This document shows, piece by piece, positions 32,535-41,048 of a stretch of 41,477 bases of DNA (the stretch's first letter is position 1; each line of letters opens with the position of its first letter). The translations under genes and the position numbers were made by a program. This DNA is from Conexibacter sp. Its GTDB lineage: Bacteria; Actinomycetota; Thermoleophilia; Solirubrobacterales; Solirubrobacteraceae. Location: positions 1 through 41,477 of the forward strand of contig JAOPZA010000212.1 in the NCBI GenBank assembly GCA_025964325.1, written 5' to 3'. A model generated the notes under the pieces. The model was not told where the DNA came from, did no database searches, and saw only the letters and a list, made by a program, of their open reading frames with translations.

Positions 32535-33394
32535 GGGTTGCGTCGACCTCGGGCGCGCCGGCGCCGCGCGTAGGGGTTGTAGGTCACACGGAGTGGCTCG
32601 ACTTCGCCGTCGTCGACCACCTGCCGACGGCGGGCGAGATCGTGACCGCGCTCGAGCACTTCGAGCTGCCGGCCGGCGGCGGCGCGGTCGCGGCCGTGCA
32701 GCTGCGCAAGCTGGCCGGCGCCGCGTCGTTCTTCTGCGCGCTCGGCAGCGACCGGCTCGCGCAGCGCGCCCTCGACGAGCTGCGCTCCGAGCACGGGCTC
32801 GAGCTGCACGCGGCGCGGCGCGAGCGACCGCAGCGGCGGGCCTTCACGCACCTCGACCTGAGGGCGGAGCGGACGATCACCGTCCTCGGCGAGCGGCTCG
32901 TGCCCCACGGCGAGGATCCGCTGCCGTGGGCGTCGCTGGCGCAGTACGACGGGGTCTACGTCACCGGCGGCGACGCGGCCGCGGTGCGCGCGGCGCGGGC
33001 CGCGCGGGTCGTCGTCGCGACCGCGCGGGCCGCCGACGCGCTGGCATCGTCCGGGGTCACGGTCGACGTCCTGGTCGGCAGCGCGAGCGACCCGAAGGAG
33101 GGCGCCGGCGTTGCGGCGCTGGCTGCCCAGGCGCGCTGGACGGTCCTGACGCGCGGCGCGCAGGGCGGCAGCTGGGAGGGCGCCGACGGGAGCAGCGGCT
33201 CGTGGCCCGTCCACGAGCCGCCCGGTCCGCCGGTCGACGCGTACGGCTGCGGCGACTCGTTCGCCGCCGGCCTCACGTACGGCCTCGCCGCCGGCCGCTC
33301 GCTCGACGACGCCCTCGCGCTCGCCGCGCGCTGCGGCGCCTACTGCCTCACCGGACGAGGCCCATACGAGGCGCAGCTGACGCTGGCCGGCTGA
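32504..33394 (+). CDS. PfkB/ribokinase family carbohydrate kinase
   Basis: 296 residues from the only usable in-frame start, an ATG inside a palindrome. No ATG, GTG or TTG occurs between it and the conserved region RVGVVGHTEWLDFAVVDHLP. The first 22 residues (MPWASASRTSRVASTSGAP...) are largely repeat-derived. Family motifs: the sugar/substrate region FELPAGGGAVAAVQLRKLAG and the ATP/catalytic motif DAYGCGDSFAAGLTYGLAAG, with Asp as base; GCGDSF replaces the usual GAGDSF. PfkB kinases phosphorylate sugars or nucleosides; substrate unknown. It lies 17 nt after the YgjP-like gene and is convergent with a small gene. Confidence 0.8.
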   Translation: MPWASASRTSRVASTSGAPAPRVGVVGHTEWLDFAVVDHLPTAGEIVTALEHFELPAGGGAVAAVQLRKLAGAASFFCALGSDRLAQRALDELRSEHGLELHAARRERPQRRAFTHLDLRAERTITVLGERLVPHGEDPLPWASLAQYDGVYVTGGDAAAVRAARAARVVVATARAADALASSGVTVDVLVGSASDPKEGAGVAALAAQARWTVLTRGAQGGSWEGADGSSGSWPVHEPPGPPVDAYGCGDSFAAGLTYGLAAGRSLDDALALAARCGAYCLTGRGPYEAQLTLAG

Positions 33395-33407
33395 CCGGGG
33401 CGCAGGT

Positions 33408-33764
33408 CTAGCCGTCCATCAACGTCCGTCGCAGCGCCGCGAGCGGCGTCTCGCCGTCCGCGGGCTCGACGACGCGGCGGGTCGCGCCGCCGATCCAGGC
33501 CTCCGAGGAGCCGTCGCCGCGCACGTCGATCCCGGCGCGGATGCGCGGCGTCCAGCGCTCGGGGCCGCGCAGCTCGGCGCGTGCCGCGACCTGCGCGACC
33601 GGGGCGAACTCGCGCGCGACGGCCGCGATCGTCGCGCGCTCGGGCCGCGCCGTGAGCTCGGCGACGTGGGCCGCGAGCGCGTCGAGCGCCGGCGGCAGCG
33701 ACGCGAAGCGCTGACGCGAGACGCGCGGACCGTCGCGGACCGTCAGCCGGTAGTGCTCGGCCAT
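33408..33764 (-). CDS. Hypothetical protein of 118 residues
   Basis: Not recognised. The sequence MAEHYRLTVRDGPRVSRQRF is followed by FASLPPALDALAAHVAELTA, FAPVAQVAARAELRGPERWT and IRAGIDVRGDGSSEAWIGGA. It looks like a small alpha/beta protein, hydrophilic, with no signal or metal motif. It has coding-like codon bias and a TAGGAT -10 box 6 nt before the ATG. Convergent with the PfkB gene, 13 nt apart. Confidence 0.7.
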   Translation of the reverse strand: MAEHYRLTVRDGPRVSRQRFASLPPALDALAAHVAELTARPERATIAAVAREFAPVAQVAARAELRGPERWTPRIRAGIDVRGDGSSEAWIGGATRRVVEPADGETPLAALRRTLMDG

Positions 33765-33770
33765 CGGCCG

Positions 33771-33776
33771 ATCCTA
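33771..33776 (-). promoter_or_regulatory. -10 box of the 118-residue protein gene
   Basis: TAGGAT with a 6-nt spacer to the ATG. Confidence 0.5.
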
Positions 33777-33840
33777 ACCGGGACGGAGGACTGCGCCGGC
33801 GGACACGAGTGTGCCCGCCGTCACATCCGGGGAGCGCGGG

Positions 33841-33922
33841 TTCTCCCGGCGGCGATCGCAAGCGCGCGCGGGGAGCGTCGTTTCGCCCGGCCACGGTCGC
33901 AAGCGCCCGCGGGCGGGCGACG
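33841..33922. repeat. Two tandem imperfect 40-bp repeats after gltA
   Basis: The units 33841-33880 and 33881-33922 share the core TCGCAAGCGC and CCCGGC. Their flanking arms differ but each stays self-complementary (CTCCC/GGGAG against CGCCCG/CGGGCG). They abut the gltA stop codon and may terminate its transcript or protect its 3' end. Confidence 0.55.
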
Positions 33923-35254
<1,332 letters not shown>

Positions 35255-35425
35255 GACTCTCCCTGGTGCGCAGTTCTTTTTCGCACTCGTTTTACCGGAT
35301 CGGCGCTCACGGCTCCCCTGCGCCCGCTCCGGCGACAGGCGGAGTCGTCGGCGTCGCGACGCGGTGGCGCTCCAGTGTCTCCCCGATTGGGCCGTGTTTC
35401 AGTCCGGCCGGCGCGCGGGTGAGCG

Positions 35426-35638
35426 TCAGTCGCTCAGGACCGTGGTGGCGATCGCGGCGACCGTCAGCAGCACGCTGAGGAGCATCACGACACGGCCGCC
35501 GCCCGTGCCCTGCGGGAAGGCGGGGCGGGTGACGCCGACGAAGCCGAGCGCGACCGCCCAGACGGCCAGCAGCCCGCCGCCGATGTAGAAGGCGGTCTTG
35601 TCGGCGTGCTCCGCCGTGGCGAGTGTCAGCGCCAGCAT
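35426..35638 (-). CDS. Small two-helix membrane protein
   Basis: 70 residues. Two hydrophobic segments, AFYIGGGLLAVWAVALGFVG and RVVMLLSVLLTVAAIATTVL, are joined by a short TRPAFPQGTGG loop. No family recognised. A TAGGCT -10 box 7 nt before the ATG and good codon bias support it. It lies between gltA and dcd on the same strand; no functional link is apparent. Confidence 0.65.
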   Translation of the reverse strand: MLALTLATAEHADKTAFYIGGGLLAVWAVALGFVGVTRPAFPQGTGGGRVVMLLSVLLTVAAIATTVLSD

Positions 35639-35645
35639 CGGCGCG

Positions 35646-35651
35646 AGCCTA
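35646..35651 (-). promoter_or_regulatory. -10 box of the small membrane protein gene
   Basis: TAGGCT with a 7-nt spacer to the ATG. Confidence 0.5.
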
Positions 35652-35671
35652 ACCGGCGGAGGTGGTGCGAA

Positions 35672-36271
35672 TCAACCGCCGGGCCGCGACGGCGCCGTGC
35701 CGGCACGGTTCCCGTAGCGGCTCTCGGTCGCCTCGCGCTGGCCCTGGTAGTGGCTGCCGAGCTGCTCGCTGCCGTACGGACGCAGCGCCGGGGCGTCGAG
35801 CGTCATGAAGGAGAGCTGGGCGATCAGCAGGCCGGGGTAGAGCTTGATCGGGACGCGCGTGAGGTTGTTCAGCTCGAGCGTCAGCGTCCCCTTCCAGCCG
35901 GGGTCGCAGAAGCCGGCCGTCGCGTGGACGATCAGCCCGAGGCGCCCGAGCGAGGACTTGCCCTCGATCCGCGCGACGATGTCGTCGGGCAGCTCGACCC
36001 ATTCGAGCGTACGGCCGAGGCAGAACTCGCCCGGGTGGATCACGAACGAGGTGTCACCCTCGATCCGCACCTCCTCGGTCAGGTGCTCCGGCATCTCGTG
36101 CAGGTCGATCGACGTGACGCGATGGTTGTTGAACACGCGGAAGGTGTCGCCGAGCCGCAGGTCGACGCTGGCCGGCTGGACCAGCGCGGGATCCCATGGG
36201 TCGATGCGGATGCGTCCCTCCTCGACGAGGCGGGCGATCGTGCCGTCGGAGAGGACCGAGGTCGGCGTCAT
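35672..36271 (-). CDS. dcd: dCTP deaminase, probably bifunctional with dUTP diphosphatase activity
   Basis: 199 residues. Motifs: LVQPASVDLRLGDTFRVFNN, FVIHPGEFCLGRTLEWVELP, RIEGKSSLGRLGLIVHATAG with the catalytic Glu-Ser region, and YGSEQLGSHYQGQREATESR. The sequence closely follows the mycobacterial enzyme, which turns dCTP directly into dUMP. The segment HATAGF matches the bifunctional class rather than HVTAHR of the E. coli monofunctional enzyme. It supplies dUMP for thymidylate synthesis. The C-terminal tail is about 10 residues longer and Gly/Pro-rich. Confidence 0.94.
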   Translation of the reverse strand: MTPTSVLSDGTIARLVEEGRIRIDPWDPALVQPASVDLRLGDTFRVFNNHRVTSIDLHEMPEHLTEEVRIEGDTSFVIHPGEFCLGRTLEWVELPDDIVARIEGKSSLGRLGLIVHATAGFCDPGWKGTLTLELNNLTRVPIKLYPGLLIAQLSFMTLDAPALRPYGSEQLGSHYQGQREATESRYGNRAGTAPSRPGG

Positions 36272-36325
36272 GCGCGCGAAGTCTGCCAGTCGCGGCGGAT
36301 CGCCGCGACGCGCCGGCGTCTCCTG

Positions 36326-36589
36326 TCAGCGCTCGCGCACGCCGGAGCGGGCGACGACGGTGCGCACGCGCGGCGGCGACGCCGGCAGTGGCTCGCCGTG
36401 CGGCCCGCGGTAGCGGGGCCGGCGCGGGAAGCGGGGATGCCGTGGGCGCACGCGAGCTCCGCCGTCGCCACCGGGCGCCGGCTCGTCCTCGACCTCGGGC
36501 TGCTGCTTGATCGCCCACCAGACGAGCCAGATCAGCATCCCGAGCGGGATCTTCAGCGCCAGCATCATGAAGAGGAACGTCCAGTCCAT
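36326..36589 (-). CDS. Small membrane protein with a basic Pro/Arg-rich tail
   Basis: 87 residues. One membrane helix near the N-terminus (WTFLFMMLALKIPLGMLIWL) is followed by an acidic stretch and then a long Arg/Pro-rich tail (RPRHPRFPRRPRYRGPHGEP). The topology suggests a cytoplasmic basic tail that could touch nucleic acid or phospholipid heads (inference). No family recognised. A TAGCCT hexamer lies 10 nt before the ATG. Confidence 0.6.
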   Translation of the reverse strand: MDWTFLFMMLALKIPLGMLIWLVWWAIKQQPEVEDEPAPGGDGGARVRPRHPRFPRRPRYRGPHGEPLPASPPRVRTVVARSGVRER

Positions 36590-36715
36590 CCCGCGAAGAA
36601 GGCTACCCGTCGTCCGCCCCGCTGTCACCCCACGATTTGGTCGAATGTCGTCCAGTGATGTTGTACGCGCGCGGACCACGAACGCCCCGTCAAGGCGACG
36701 GTGCGACAGCGTGCA

Positions 36716-36745
36716 TTGACACCTTCCCGCGCGAGTGTTTATTGT
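36716..36745 (+). promoter_or_regulatory. Sigma-70-type promoter of the M24/E1 operon
   Basis: A consensus -35 TTGACA (36716-36721) and, after 18 nt, TATTGT (36740-36745) in an A/T-rich patch. GGAGGAG (36779-36785) follows about 13 nt before the ATG. This is the best conventional promoter in the window. Confidence 0.6.
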
Positions 36746-36797
36746 TGCTTCACGCTGGTACAGGCGGGTCAGTTCGGACGGAGGAGACGGCAGGGCC

Positions 36798-38081
36798 ATG
36801 AACATCGCTTCACGAGGCGCCTCGATGGCGGTCGACTGGGAGCAGCGCGTCGACTTCGGACGCTTGCGCACGGATCGCCTGGCACGGGTACGCGCCGTGC
36901 TCGAGCGCTCGGAGCTCGGTGCGCTCCTGCTGTTCGACCAGAACAACATCCGCTACGTCACCAGCTCGCACATCGGCGAGTGGGCGCGCGACAAGAGCGC
37001 GCGCTGCGTGATCGTCCCGCGCACGGGCGACCCGGTGCTGTGGGACTTCGGCTCGGCCGCCAAGCACCACCAGCTGTTCGCCCCCTGGCTGCCCGAGTCG
37101 AGCTGGCGCGCCGGCGTCACGAGCATGCGCGGCGCGATGCCGCGCCAGACCGGCGTGCCCGACCTCCTCGCGGGCCACATCTACGACGTGCTCGACGACC
37201 ACGGCCTGACCGACCGGCCGCTCGGCGTCGACCTGACCGACATGGAGACGCTGGCCTCGCTCGGCCGGCGCGGGATCGCGACCGGCGACGCGCAGCCGGT
37301 GATGCTCGAGGCGCGCAAGATCAAGACCGCCGACGAGATCGCGCTGCTCGACCAGGCGGCTGGGATCGTCGACGCCGTCTACGAGCAGATCTACCGTACG
37401 CTGCGACCCGGCATCAAGGAGAGCACGATCGTCGCCGACGCCCAGCGCCTGCTGTTCGAGCTCGGCTCCGAGCAGGTCGAGGCGATCAACGCGGTCTCGG
37501 GCGACCGCTGCAACCCGCATCCCCACGTCTTCTCGGATCGCCTGCTGCGGCCCGGCGACCAGGCCTTCTTCGACATCATCCACTCGTTCATGGGCTACCG
37601 CACCTGCTACTACCGCACGTTCTCCGTCGGCGGCACGAACCAGGGGCAGATCGACGCCTACAAGCAGTGCCGCGAGTGGCTCGACGACGCGATCAGCCTC
37701 GTCCGGCCGGGCATGACGACGGACAGAATCGCGGCCGTCTGGCCGACCGCCGAGGAGCTCGGCTTCCCGAACGAGGAGGCCTGCTTCGGACTCCAGTTCG
37801 GCCACGGGCTCGGGGTAGGGCTCTACGAGTCGCCGATGATCTCGCGCCTACACTCCTTCGACGATCCGATCGTGATCGAGGAGGGGATGGTCTTCGCGCT
37901 CGAGACCTACTGCGCGACGAAGGACGGCCGCGGGGCCGCCCGCATCGAGGAGGAGGTGGTCGTGACGGCCGACGGCCCCGAGCTGCTCACCCGCTTCCCG
38001 GGCGAGGAGCTGCTCGTCTGCGGGAAGACCTACGTGCGCGGCGCCGACCTCGTCGCCGCGACCGAGCACGCGGAGGTCTGA
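36798..38081 (+). CDS. M24 family (creatinase/aminopeptidase P fold) protein with an altered metal site
   Basis: 427 residues. A creatinase-type N-terminal domain (LLLFDQNNIRYVTSSHIGEW) precedes the pita-bread domain (from about 190; EARKIKTADEIALLDQAAGI). Metal ligands by alignment to family spacing: D259, then position 270 where the second Asp is expected but Cys is present (YRTCYYRTF), then H336 (FGHGLGVG), E369 (ALETYC) and E384 (RIEEEV). Loss of one Asp suggests a changed metal site or a lyase/hydrolase other than Xaa-Pro peptidase; creatinase, ectoine hydrolase and DMSP lyase DddP share this fold. It lies 2 nt before E1 alpha in one operon. Confidence 0.8.
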   Translation: MNIASRGASMAVDWEQRVDFGRLRTDRLARVRAVLERSELGALLLFDQNNIRYVTSSHIGEWARDKSARCVIVPRTGDPVLWDFGSAAKHHQLFAPWLPESSWRAGVTSMRGAMPRQTGVPDLLAGHIYDVLDDHGLTDRPLGVDLTDMETLASLGRRGIATGDAQPVMLEARKIKTADEIALLDQAAGIVDAVYEQIYRTLRPGIKESTIVADAQRLLFELGSEQVEAINAVSGDRCNPHPHVFSDRLLRPGDQAFFDIIHSFMGYRTCYYRTFSVGGTNQGQIDAYKQCREWLDDAISLVRPGMTTDRIAAVWPTAEELGFPNEEACFGLQFGHGLGVGLYESPMISRLHSFDDPIVIEEGMVFALETYCATKDGRGAARIEEEVVVTADGPELLTRFPGEELLVCGKTYVRGADLVAATEHAEV

Positions 38082-38083
38082 GA

Positions 38084-39103
38084 ATGGCGCGAGCGACGAC
38101 GAACGCGGCAGCCGCGCCCGCACCCGCGCAGGAGCTGTCGGGGCCGGCGCAGCACGGGCTCGAGCTCTACCGCCGGATGCTCGTGATCCGGCGCTTCGAG
38201 GAGACCGTGCAGTCGCTCTTCCAGAAGGGCGAGGTCCACGGCACCACGCACCTCTACATCGGCGAGGAGGCGGGGGCCGTCGGCGTCGGCGACGTGCTGA
38301 AGGCGCAGGATCGCGCCGCCGGCACCTACCGCGGCCACGGGCACGCGCTCGGGCTCGGCGTCGACCCGCAGGCGCTGCTCGACGAGATGCTCGGCCGCGC
38401 CAGCGGGGTCTGCGGCGGCCGCGCCGGCTCGATGAACGTGATCGACCTCGCGCACCGGCTGATCGGCTGCTTCGGGATCATCGGCGGCTCGATCTCGGCA
38501 GCGACCGGCGCCGCCCTGGCGCTGCGGCGCGAGGACGGCGTCGCGGTCGCGTTCTTCGGCGAGGGGACGACGAATCACGGCTACTTCCACGAGTGCCTGA
38601 ACTTCGCCGCCGTCCGCAAGCTGCCGGTCCTCTACATGTGCGAGAACAACCTCTACGGCGAGTTCACGCCGTGGGAGGACGTGACCGCCGGCGAGATCGA
38701 GGCGCGGCCCCGCACGCTCGGGATCCACACCGAGACGATCGACGGCAACGACGTCTGGGCCGTGCGCGAGGCCGCCGGAGCCGCGGTCGAGCGGGCGCGC
38801 GCCGGCGAGGGTCCGCAGTTCATCCAGTCGATGACCTATCGCTTCGTCGGGCACTCGCGCTCGGATCCCGGCGCGTACCGCAAGCCGGGCGAGCTCGACC
38901 GCTGGAAGCAGCGCGACCCGCTGTTGGTGGCGCGGACGAAGCTGACCGGCGAGCTGGGCGTGCCGCCGAGCGGCGTCGACGAGGTCGACGCGGCCGTCGA
39001 GGCGCAGATCGACGCGATGATCGAGGCCGCGCTCGCCGCGCCGTACCCGGACCCGTCGCTGCCCGTCCGCGAGTTCGCCCCGCAGGCGGAGCACGCCCCG
39101 TGA
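38084..39103 (+). CDS. 2-oxoacid dehydrogenase E1 component, alpha subunit
   Basis: 339 residues. Motifs: LELYRRMLVIRRFEETVQSL, HLYIGEEAGAVGVG, YRGHGHALGLGVDP, GRAGSMNVIDLAHRLIGCFG and the thiamine-diphosphate motif FFGEGTTNHGYFHECLNFAA...CENNLYGEFTP (GDG-N-N type, with GEG here). The closest pattern is acetoin or pyruvate dehydrogenase E1 alpha; the substrate cannot be fixed. It pairs with the E1 beta gene downstream. E2 and E3 genes are not adjacent. Confidence 0.9.
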   Translation: MARATTNAAAAPAPAQELSGPAQHGLELYRRMLVIRRFEETVQSLFQKGEVHGTTHLYIGEEAGAVGVGDVLKAQDRAAGTYRGHGHALGLGVDPQALLDEMLGRASGVCGGRAGSMNVIDLAHRLIGCFGIIGGSISAATGAALALRREDGVAVAFFGEGTTNHGYFHECLNFAAVRKLPVLYMCENNLYGEFTPWEDVTAGEIEARPRTLGIHTETIDGNDVWAVREAAGAAVERARAGEGPQFIQSMTYRFVGHSRSDPGAYRKPGELDRWKQRDPLLVARTKLTGELGVPPSGVDEVDAAVEAQIDAMIEAALAAPYPDPSLPVREFAPQAEHAP

Positions 39104-39174
39104 CCGCCGCGCAGCCCGAGCTGCGGCTCCTGTGACGACGACGACGACCTTCCCGACCACGAAAGGCGACCACC

Positions 39175-40155
39175 GTGGCTGACCTCGAATTCCGCCGCGC
39201 GATCCGCGACGCGCTCGACGAGGAGCTGGCGCGCGACGAGCGCGTCGTCTTCTTCGGCGAGGACGTCGCCAAGCCCGGCGGCGTCTTCGCCGTCACGCCG
39301 GGGCTGTTCGACGCGCACGGCGAGGAGCGCGTCTTCGACACGCCGATCTCGGAGCTGGCGATCACGGGCGCCGCCTTCGGCGCCGCCGTCAGCGGCCTGC
39401 GCCCGGTGATCGAGATCATGTTCGGCGACTTCCTGCCGCTCGCGATGGACGGCCTCGTCAACCAGGCGGCGAAGTACTGGTACCTCTCGAACGAGCAGGC
39501 ATCGGTGCCGCTCGTCGTGCGCTCCGCGGTCGGCGCGGGCGGCCGCTTCGGCGCGATCCACTCGCAGTCGCCGGTGCCGTGGTTCCAAGCCGTCCCGGGG
39601 CTGAGAATCGTCGCGCCGAGCACGCCGGTCGACGCGAAGGCGCTGCTGAAGGGCGCGATCCGCGACGACAACCCCGTCCTCTTCTTCGAGCACAAGCGGC
39701 TCTACTCGATCAAGGAGCCGCTGCCCGACGACCCGATCGAGGCCGCGACGCTGGGCGAGGCGCGCGTCGTGCGCGAGGGCGGCGACCTGACGGTCGTGAC
39801 GGCGATGAGAGGCGTCCACGACGCGCTCGCCGCCGCCGAGCAGCTGTCCGCCGACGGCATCGAGCTCGAGGTGATCGACCTGCGGACGCTGCGTCCCCTC
39901 GACCTCCCGACGGTGCTCGCGTCCGTGCGCAAGACGAACCGCCTCCTCGCGCTCGAGGAGGGACCGCTGACGGGCGGCTGGGCCGGCGAGCTGGTCGCGC
40001 GCGTGAGCGAGGAGGCCCTCGGCGAGCTGGACGACGTCTGGCGGTTGACGACGAAGGACCTGCCGATCCCCTACAGCCCTCCGCTCGAGGACGCCTTCCT
40101 GCCCGGCACCGACGCGATCGTCGCGAACGTGCGGGGCCGCCTCGTGGCCGCGTGA
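39175..40155 (+). CDS. 2-oxoacid dehydrogenase E1 component, beta subunit
   Basis: 326 residues, GTG start after GAAAGG. Motifs: VVFFGEDVAKPGGVFAVTPG, VFDTPISELAITGAAFGAAV, RPVIEIMFGDFLPLAMDGLV, IHSQSPVPWFQAVPGLRIVA and EVIDLRTLRPLDLPTVLASV. It forms the alpha2-beta2 E1 tetramer with the preceding gene, decarboxylating a 2-oxoacid such as pyruvate, acetoin or a branched-chain keto acid. A 71-nt gap separates it from E1 alpha and appears empty. The next gene starts within 3 nt of its stop. Confidence 0.92.
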   Translation: MADLEFRRAIRDALDEELARDERVVFFGEDVAKPGGVFAVTPGLFDAHGEERVFDTPISELAITGAAFGAAVSGLRPVIEIMFGDFLPLAMDGLVNQAAKYWYLSNEQASVPLVVRSAVGAGGRFGAIHSQSPVPWFQAVPGLRIVAPSTPVDAKALLKGAIRDDNPVLFFEHKRLYSIKEPLPDDPIEAATLGEARVVREGGDLTVVTAMRGVHDALAAAEQLSADGIELEVIDLRTLRPLDLPTVLASVRKTNRLLALEEGPLTGGWAGELVARVSEEALGELDDVWRLTTKDLPIPYSPPLEDAFLPGTDAIVANVRGRLVAA

Positions 40156-40157
40156 CG

Positions 40158-41018
40158 ATGCGCTGCGCGTTCCTCGGCCTCGGTCGCATGGGCGCGCCGA
40201 TGGCGACGCGCCTGGCCGCCGCCGTCCCGACCACGGTGTGGAACCGCACTTCACACCGCGCGGCGGAGATCGCAGGCGCGCAGGTCGCGGCGACGCCCGC
40301 GCAGGCCGTCGCCGAGGCCGACGTCGTCGTCACGATGGTCGCCGACGGCGCCGCGCTGAGCGCCGTCCTCGACGGTCCCGACGGCGTGCTCGCCGGGATC
40401 CGGCCGGGCACCGTCGTCGTCGACATGAGCACGATCGGGCCGGACGCCGCACGGGCGACCGCCGCGCGCTGCGCGGCCGCCGGCTGCGCCTTCCTCGACG
40501 CGCCCGTCTCGGGCAGCGTCGCGCTCGCGAGCGAGGGCACGCTCGTGGCGATGGTCGGGGGCCCGGCCCGGGCGCTCGAGCGCGCGCGGCCGGCGCTGGC
40601 GGCGATGACCCGCGCGCAGCTGCACCTCGGCGCGCAGGGCGCGGGCGCGGCGATGAAGCTTGCGCTCAACCTCGCGCTCGCCGTCACGAACCAGGCGATC
40701 GCCGAGACGCTGGCGATCGCCGAGGGCTCCGGGATCGCGCGCGAGCAGGCCTACGAGGTGCTCGCCGCAGGCGCGCTCGGCTCGCCCTACGTGCAGTACA
40801 AGCGGTCGGCGTTCGCCGACCCGGACCAGGCGCCGGTGGCGTTCTCGGTCGACCTGATGCGCAAGGACGTGGCGCTCGCGTTGGGCGTCGCTGAGGAGCT
40901 CGGGGTCGAGCTCGCGGTCGGCGACGCAGCCGCCGACGCGCTCGAGCGCGTCGCCCGTGCGGGCTACGGCGCACGCGATCTCAGCAGCGCGCTGACGGCG
41001 CTGCTCGCGCGCGCTTGA
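40158..41018 (+). CDS. NAD-dependent beta-hydroxyacid dehydrogenase (3-hydroxyisobutyrate dehydrogenase family)
   Basis: 286 residues. A Rossmann motif (FLGLGRMGAPMATRLAA) is followed by VVVDMSTIGPDAARA, the substrate loop DAPVSGSVALASEGTLVAMV and the catalytic lysine in GAAMKLALNLALAV. The family oxidises 3-hydroxyisobutyrate, tartronate semialdehyde or similar acids. Its place behind E1 alpha/beta would suit valine or branched-acid breakdown (inference). ATG chosen; a GTG at 40152 would overlap the E1 beta stop as GTGA and add two residues. Confidence 0.88.
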   Translation: MRCAFLGLGRMGAPMATRLAAAVPTTVWNRTSHRAAEIAGAQVAATPAQAVAEADVVVTMVADGAALSAVLDGPDGVLAGIRPGTVVVDMSTIGPDAARATAARCAAAGCAFLDAPVSGSVALASEGTLVAMVGGPARALERARPALAAMTRAQLHLGAQGAGAAMKLALNLALAVTNQAIAETLAIAEGSGIAREQAYEVLAAGALGSPYVQYKRSAFADPDQAPVAFSVDLMRKDVALALGVAEELGVELAVGDAAADALERVARAGYGARDLSSALTALLARA

Positions 41019-41048
41019 GCCGCGGCCGCGGCGCGGCGTCGGCTCTCG

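Noticed and set aside
36798-41018. Natural-product biosynthetic cluster
   Set aside because: No synthase, carrier protein or tailoring set is present; the genes fit a small catabolic operon.
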